The notes beneath the pieces were generated by a model. The model made no database searches. It was not told the DNA's origin and saw only the letters and a list, made by a program, of their open reading frames with translations. This document shows, one piece after another, positions 24,901 through 33,900 of a stretch of DNA of 64,000 nucleotides; position 1 is the first letter of the stretch; every line of letters starts with the position of its first letter. A program made the position numbers and the translations under genes. Source of the DNA: Pegoplata infirma (Eukaryota > Arthropoda > Insecta > Diptera > Anthomyiidae); contig OY992536.1 in assembly GCA_963921195.1 (NCBI GenBank), positions 289,001,530-289,065,529 on the forward strand, in the 5' to 3' direction.

Positions 24901-27900
24901 CCATTATGAATGACAGTTTACTTTAAAAATGATACAAAACTTTATGATGTGCATACAATATTTCCTGTATAAAGTTTCTCTTGAAATTCTAAATGAATTG
25001 TTCTGTGGTTTGGGTTATCTAACAAACTTAGAAGCGACAGTGGCTCAGACATTTATTCGGTTATTTGCTCTTTTTTGGAATTTGGTTTAAAAAATATGAC
25101 TTAAAGCTTGTCTAAAAAATTATAACTTCATTTTCAGTTTAAGGTACTCAATCTGGACTCTATCAAGCTTAAATTATTGCTTTATGCTACACAAAGAATA
25201 TTTTTATACCTCCACTTACATTAGTGGTAGTTGGTATATATTAGTTTGTCATTCCGTTTGTTAATTATCGAAATATCGGTCTGGGACCCCACAAAGTATA
25301 TGGGGCATTCCATATCAAATCGGACACTTTGAAATTTTTTTTTTTTTAGATTTTCCCAATTTGTTAACAGTTTTTAGTACCCTTCGAAAACTCCTTCGTT
25401 CCCGTTCAAAAGATATCGAATTTTTAAAAATTGGTAGTTTGTTCCTTTACTCAAACTTCTTTTACTCATAACTTCTTCAACAATGGTCCAAATTGCAAAT
25501 TTTTTTTTCAAAATTTTTGTTTTTTTACGTACTTAAAAAAAAAAAATCTAAACAAATTCTTAAAAGTGCTCTAGTATGCGATTTTTAAGTTTTAAATTTA
25601 AATCTCATTCTTGAAAATGTTTGTACTCTTCGAATTTTTTTAAATTTTTTTGTGTAAAACATCTATCGATTCTACACATTTTTTGCCCAGGAGGATCGTG
25701 GATAACGATTATTACTATTTTTTAAAATTTTTTGAAAAAATTTTATTGTAATTTTCCAATCTTAAAATCATTTCTACTGCTCCAATGGTGCGTCATAGAG
25801 GGGTCCTTTATAAGACCGACCTCCATTAATTTTTACGTCTTAACAATTCTTTGGAACAAACTAATACCCTATCTCCAATTTCTAAGTGGGCTCCCGCACA
25901 AAACGACATTTTTTAAAATTTGCTCCAAGCGCTCTAACTGCCCTAATAGTGCCCTTAGAGCAACAAATTGTATGACCGACCCACAATATTATTTTATTCC
26001 AAACATTTTCTCTGAATACACACCTACCCTCTATCTTTAATTGTTGAGGCGGTCCCCATACATGTTTTTTTATTTTTTGTAAGTTTGTTTTATTTAATCA
26101 GTTTCTACCGGTCCAATGGTGCGTCCGAGAGGGGTCATTAAAGAGACCGACCACCATTTTTTTTTTACCCTACAAAATTTTTTAAAAATATATCTACGCC
26201 CTATCTAACCTAACCTAACCTACCCAGCAAAAAATGTGCGGAGTACTTCTATTTGGAGTGCTTTTAAACTATAACAAATGTAATGAAATACAACAAAAAT
26301 AACAAAAAACACAAGAAAAAATGCAAAGGCATTCTTTTCTACTCCGTAAATTACCTTCCGCGACACTCCCATACAAATGTAAGTAGATATTCAGTAGATA
26401 AGAAGTACTCCCAGTTTTCAAACAACTTCCCGGAGTACTTCTTATCTACTGAATATCTACTTACATTTGTATGGGAGTGTCGCGGAAGGTAATGAGTTAA
26501 GAACTGTATAATTATGAATTCTGGAGTAGAAAAGAATGTTTGTGTGTTTTTGTCTTGTGTTTTTTTGGTATTTTTGTTGTATTTCATTACATTTGTTATA
26601 GTTTTAAAGCACTCCACTAGGAAGTGGTAATGACTTTTTTTGCAGGGTACTAATGACCCTTCTCGGACGCACCATTGGACCAGTAGAAGCTGATTAAATA
26701 AAACAAATTTAAAAAAAATTAAAAAAAATGTATGGGGACCGCCTTAACAGTTAAAGATAGAGGGTAGATGTGTTCAGGGTAGGTGTGTTTAGGCTAAAAA
26801 AATATTGTGGGTCGGTCATACATTTGATTGCTATATGGGCACTATTAGGGCAGTTAGAGCAGATGGAGCAAATTTTAAAAATGCCATTTTGTGTGGGAGT
26901 CCCCTTAGAATTTGGAGATAGGGTATTAGTTTGTTCCGAAAAAATGTTAAGACCTAAAAATTTATGGGGGTCGGTCTTGGAAAGGACCTCTCTATGACTC
27001 ACCATTGGAGCAGTAGAAATGATTTTAAGATTATAAAATTACACTAAAATATTTTCAAAAAATTTTAAAAAATAGTAATTATCGTTATCTCACGATGCTA
27101 CTGGGCAAAAACTTGTAGAATCAATAGAAGTTTTACACAAAAAAGTTTAAAAAAAAACAAAGAGTACATACATTTTCAAAAATGAGATTTAAATTTTAAA
27201 ACTTAAAAATCGCATACTAGAGCACTTTTATGAATTTTTTTATAAAGTACACAAAAAAACAAAAAATTGAAACAAAAAATTTGCGATTTGGACCATTATT
27301 GAAGAAGTTAAGAGTAAAGGAAGTTTGAGTAAAGAAACAAACTACCAATTCTTAAAAACTCGATATCTTTTGAATGGGTTATTAAAAATATGAAAATTAA
27401 CCACGAAGGAGAGTACTAAAAACTGTCAACATATTGGGAAAATCGAAAAAAAAAATTATTCAAAGTGTCCTATTTGACATGGAATGCCCCATATATTATT
27501 GATCAGAGATCGATTCTAAAACATTCTAGAGATTCCCGTCTATCTGTCCGTTTGTCTGTTGAAATGGCGATCACGACCAATATATCTCATTGTCAGATAT
27601 GACCGAAACTTAAAATATTTACTTGGTGTTGTCCTGAGCAGTTTGGTATTGCATTTGAGCGAAATCGGTTAGCGAACATTTTAGTGCATTCCACATAACC
27701 TAAAAACACAAAATGATTTTATTCGGCTGCTGGCTGACATTTGTGAACAAGAACAAACGTATTTTTAGCAACCAAAAAAATTTTTAAATTATTGTTTCTG
27801 TAAAGACAGTCGAGCTCAGGCTCTAATTATAATTATGTATTATATTTTTTTAATTTGTTATATATGGTTTTGAATTGAGAAAAGTGTGAAAGAAAAATTT

Positions 27901-30900
27901 TAATTTTTCTAAAAATTTAAGACATCCAGGTTTGTTTCTTACTAGTTTCATATTATCCAGTTATAATAATCTTCAGAAAAACTTTTAATGTCAAATTTAT
28001 TTAGTTAATAGTCAATAGAACTCTATATGTGAAAATTATTTACAGATCGCAGCCGACAAGGATTGAACCCATCATCCGTAATACTTTGCTATTAACTGCT
28101 TGTAACGTACAATCACTCTAGACCGATACGCCAAGTAGGCTGTTAAGCAAGTATCAACTAAATCTGATTTTTTCAATTCGAGTTAATATATTTTTATATA
28201 TTTGTTTTTTCACAAAAAAATTTGCATATTTTTTTTCTCACAATTTTTTTTTTTTTTCATAAAAAATTTTTTCTGCGAAATTTTTTTTTTTCAAAAATTT
28301 TCGGCAAGGCCGGAATTACCATTTTTACTCTTTTTTATATAAATGGATTGATAATAATGTTTGGTATTGGTAACTTTATATTTAACGACTTTCTTTCTAT
28401 TATCTACTACACGTCTTTAGATGCAATCCACTGTATGTACAATAACATCTCATACAACTCATTTGCTCAAGAGGTACATTGTATTGTTTGAAAGTTTTGC
28501 AAGTTTTGAAGCAATTACCACATAATGCAAGCATATTCCAACTAACTACACTACACTCCTTCTACAATTAAGTTAAACTTTGTCCATGGAAAATTTATTC
28601 TAATGCAAAAAGTCAGTTTTAGAAATTTTTGCATTTCATTTTAGTATTTGTTATATGCTTTATTGTGGTTATTTTATGTTAAATGTGTTGATGTTTTGAA
28701 AGATGTTTCGAATCGTATATAAGTATATTGTATAGAAAGTTGGTTTTGAAAATATTTTAATTGGAAAAATTTAAGTTTTCAATACTCAATTTGTGGTTTA
28801 TCATTAAAATTACTTAAAATTAATTGTGCATTTAGCACCAATCGGTAAAGGAATGCTGTATTGGAATTAGAAAGACAAATATTCCAATAAAAGTGATGAT
28901 TCATACCCTGCAGGAAAAGTGTTAGGTAACATGACCTATCACCCGGATCCAAAAAACCTGTCATAAAGTCGACGGATATATCAACAGGTGACATGTCACT
29001 GGGAACGTCATATAGAAATACAACCCATGTTGTACCCACTTTTAGGAATTTGTGAAAAAAAAATTTAATGAAAAAAAATCCAAAAAGTGTTTTTAATGAT
29101 TTTTTACTCCAAAACAACAACAAATTTGACAACGATTTTTGTCAACGGGACTATTTGATTTTTGTAAAATCATTTTTAATAAAAATGTTTAATACAAAAC
29201 ACAAAAAAAATGTATTTGAGACTTAGAAAATTTTTAAATTTTGGTTAGGGGATAGGTGTTTTTGAATCGAGAGACAGACTTTTCCTGCAGGGTAAATACA
29301 AAATACATTTACTAGTTAAATTTGGGAAGCTAATATTTTTTTTTTTTGTATGTCAGGATGAAAGAATGAAGTGGCATTAACATTTAAACTTGTCTTTTGG
29401 TTTCAGCAATCTACTTACATATCAAACTAAATTAGATAAATTTAGTTTAAAGGGTTACCCCCTTAATTTGTTGCTTTCAATGAAAAAAAAATATTTTTTT
29501 TTATGAAAAATAATTGTTTCTCTCCCTAAGGGGGCATACGAAAACATAATTTTTATAAAAAACTGCTTCTACCGTTCTAGGTTTCCCAAGAGTACCTTTA
29601 GAGGAGTCAAATGTATGATAGACCTCCAACGGGTTTTCAACCCCAATATTTTTTAGAATATACTTACCCTCTAACTTCCACCCCTAAGGTGGTTCCCATA
29701 AAATGCTTTTTATTTTTTACAACTTTTTATACCCTCCACTCTAGTGATAGAGGGTATATATAAGTTTGTCATTTCGCTTGTAACACATCGAAAACTTGGT
29801 CTAGGACCCCATAAAGTATATATATTCATGATCCTTGATCGATTTTAAGTCGATCTAGCGATGTCCGTCCGTCCGTCGTCTGTCAGTCCGTTGAAAACAC
29901 GCTAACTTTTGAAAGACTTTACGGAGGCTCCTGAAGTTTGACATATATGTTGGCCGTTTACCGGGTCAGGTTGGTATTGCAATCCAGCGATATCGGTCAA
30001 GTGGTTCAAAAGTAAAGAGTAAATTTCGGCAACGGTATTTTGCGAATATTTGTCGTTCCCCAAGTCTGTTTGGTTTTGAATTTCAACAAAATCGGTTTAG
30101 TGGTTCAAAAGTTATAAGCAAAGCCCTGAATTTCAGATTGGTTTCACTTTAAACTGTTGAACTTTAAATTTCATAACAATTTTGTAATTTGCTTGTATTT
30201 TCTTGTATTATCGTTCCGATTGAGCATTATTAATTGCATGAATATTACTCATTCGCATCGTTAATACAAGAAAATACAAGCAAGTTACAAAATTGTTATG
30301 AAATTTAAAATTCAAATGCGATTTTCTCGAAAAAACGAAGAACGTTTTTCTGAATTTTTTTGTGTGGATGGACAAACATCTAAACTTAAAAAAAAAAATT
30401 AAAAAAAAGTGGCCGGATTTTTGATAAATTGACTTTTTAAAAAAATGGAAAATTTCAGAAAGGGTCCTGAAAATTTTCAAAAAAAATTAATCGATAGCCC
30501 ATACAAAACTATATAAGAATGTAAATTTTTAAGATTGTGGTGCATTCCGTTTTAATGTGATAAATATTTAATCAAGGCAACTCGCCACAAATTTGACCAT
30601 TTTTCAATATTTGACCACGCCTCCTAAGCCCAGTTTTTGAGAAATTGAAAAACCAAAAACGCAATTTTCTAAGTTCCATATAGGGCTGGTTAAATAATGG
30701 TTCTACAAATTTACCGTCTGGTTATCATTTTATATATTCGGGTAATACCACACATAAAATAAGAGGCGTTGGACTCCTTCTTTCACCGAAAGCTACCCGT
30801 GCTTTACTAGAGCACAATGCTGTATCTGATCGCATTATCACAGCGAGGATAAACTCCAAGTTCCGAAAGATATCCATCGTCCAGTGTTATGCTCCAACCG

Positions 30901-33900
30901 AACCTGACGAAGATACTGCAAAAGATGATTTTTATAACCAACTTGACGCAACAATAAACAAACTTCCTACTGGTGATATCAAGGTAATAATTGGAGACTT
31001 TAACGCTAAAGTGGGAAATAATAACAATAACTTGCAGCTAGTCATGGGCACACATGGACTCGGAACTGTCCGAAACAACAACGGCGACAGGTTGGTTGAT
31101 TTCTGTTCTCGAAACCGTTTATATATTGGCGGAACGAAATTTCCTCATAAGGACATCCACAAATATACGTGGGTGTGCCCAACTGGCCGAACACGTAACC
31201 AAATTGATCATTTTCTGATAAGCAAGCTTTTTTTGGGATCTCTAATGGATGTTAAAACTCGGCGGAGAGCAGATATTGACAGCGATCATCGTCTTCTCGT
31301 TGCAACACTTCGTTTAAGACCTGCTGCAATTAAAAAAAGTTGTAAGCCCGAAAAATACAATACCACGCGGCTATTGGATCGTAATATAGCGCAGTCATAC
31401 AACGAAAGCTTGAGGACCGCTTTGCACACAAATCATCATAGCACTTGGGCAGATGTATCACTGGCATGCAAAGAAACAGCAAAGTCAGTACTAGGTCTGA
31501 AAGAAGGCAAAAATAAACCCTGGATCAGCGATGAAACTTGGTTAGAAATTCAAAACCGTAAACAACTTCATAATGCAAGGATCAATGCTAAATCCCCAGC
31601 AGAAAAACAACAAGCAATGGCAGAATATCGACAATCTGCTAGTCGAGTAAAACGTATGGTTCGTACGGACCGAGAAAAATATTATAACACCATAGCGGAG
31701 CAGGCGGAACAAGCCTCAAATACCGGAAATCTACGTGGAGTATATTCAGCCATAAAGCAGATGAATGGTAACAACATAAGAGGGACTGCAGTACTAAAAG
31801 CAATAGATGGAGCTGATTTAACAACATCGGAAGAACAATTAGAGCGATGGCGTGATTACTTCTCTTCCCAAGAGCCAGCAGAACACCAGGAAGACAATAC
31901 ACTTTTTAATCGACGCCGAAATCCTAGGAGGGATATAGCCACAGATCCCCCGTCATGCTCGGAAATAGAAGCTGCTTTGAACGTGCTGAAAAACAACAAA
32001 GCCTCTGGTCCGGACAACATTCCTTCGGAACTGTTGAAGTATGGTGCAGGTACCCTAGCAGAGGTTCTTACCCCAATAATTCGCGAGGCCTGGATTTTAA
32101 ATCGTATTCCGGATGAATGGAAAGAAGGTTTAGTTATTACATTGCCCAAGAAAGGCGATTTGACGCAATGCAAAAACTGGCGTGGAATAACTCTCCTTAA
32201 TTCCATTGGTAAAATTATAGCATCCCTAATTAATCAACGTATCTCCCCTATAGCGGAGCAAATACTGCGTAAAGAACAGGCTGGTTTCCGGCAAGGTCGG
32301 TCATGCGCAGATCATATCAACACGTTGCGCATCATAATTGAGCAATCTGCCGAATATAACACTCCCTTGTATCTTCTTTTTGTTGATTTTGAGCGCGCTT
32401 TCGACACAATATTCCGTAATTCAATGTGGTCGGCACTGTTATGTAAAGGCATTCCCGAAAAAATTGTAAACCTGATTCGTGAACTCTACAGGGATGCTAA
32501 GTGTAAGATTCGCTTTAACGGAAATGAGAGTCGCCCGTTCTTTCCTAACACTGGTGTAAGACAAGGTTGCATCCTTTCGCCAACGTTATTCTTAATACTA
32601 CTCGATTGTGTCATGGAAAAAACCAATAGAGAAGCTGCTTTTGGTATTCGCTGGACCTTATCCGAATTTCTTTATGACATTGACTACGCCGATGACATAT
32701 GTCTGATGGCCCATCGCTTTCAGGATATTGAAGCAAAACTTAGGTGTCTCTCCGAAAATGCTAAAAAAGTTGGATTGAGAATCAACATTAGGAAGACTAA
32801 GCTTATGCGAATAGGAACAGAAGTAACAACTCCATTGGTGGTAAATGATGTTACTATTGAAGACGTAGATTCTTTTTGTTATCTTGGTAGTAAGATAACC
32901 AAAGATGGAGGGTCTCAAGCCGATATTGCTGATCGTATCAATAAAGCACGCAGCTCTTTTTTATCGCTTTACAAAATTTGGCGTAGAAACAATATCTCGC
33001 GAAAAACTAAACTACGCATTTTCAACTGCAGTGTTAAGTCTGTGTTATTGTATGGCTGTTCTACCTGGAGCTTAACAAAAGAATCCATTCGTAAAATCCA
33101 AACATTTATAAACAAATGCTTAAGGCAAATTCTTCACATCTTTTGGCCTAATTGGATTACAAATGAAGCGCTGCTGCAGATGGCAAACTCTAAGCCGGTA
33201 GAAATCGAAATTCGCAAACGCAAATGGACGTGGGTAGGTCATATATTGCGAAGACCACAATCAGAAATAGCAAAAATAGCCTTAGATTGGAACCCACAAG
33301 GACAGCGCAGACCTGGTAGACCCCGAAACACCTGGGTGCGCTACCTGAAACAGGAATGTGAACTTGCTCGAGTTTCATGGAATCAAGCTAAGGCGATTGC
33401 CAGAGATAGACAAAGATGGAGAGAATTTGTTGACGCCCTATGTTCACTTTGAACTTTTATTTAAGTATTAATTAAAAATCGATATGTATTTCTATTTCTA
33501 TTAATATTTAATTAAATAAAGGACATATATATATATATATATATAGGGCTATCCATACAAGCTATTCAGAAGTTCACGGTACACGTATTTTATTTCGCTG
33601 GACATTTGGTGTGGAATGCCTCATATGTATGTAGGTATAAAACAACAAAAATATTTTACAAAGTAATTTTGTTACTCAAAGAAATTGTACACTAAAAAAA
33701 ATATTTACACTGAAAAAAATGTTACACTCAAAAAAAAAAATTATACATTAATTTTTTTTTAATGAAATGTCACACCCAAAAAAATCTGACAGTCAAAAAA
33801 ATTTTACAATCAAAAAAATTTGATTGATTAAAAAAAAGTTTTACTCAAAATAATATATTTCTAATAAATAATTTGTAATGCAACTTTTAGAATTTTTTTT

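Noticed and set aside
25732..26040. 102-codon frame and its counterpart at 58336-58689
   Set aside because: Both lie in the foldback arms, and the reverse strand of the other arm is equally open; no protein family recognised.
26283..26617. Two overlapping opposite-strand frames with the same peptide
   Set aside because: They are mirror readings of the perfect 61-bp inverted repeat, not genes.
31011..31013. GTG as start of the LINE protein
   Set aside because: The frame is open back to 30684 and homology (GDFNAK and upstream) continues through it; the true start was lost by truncation.
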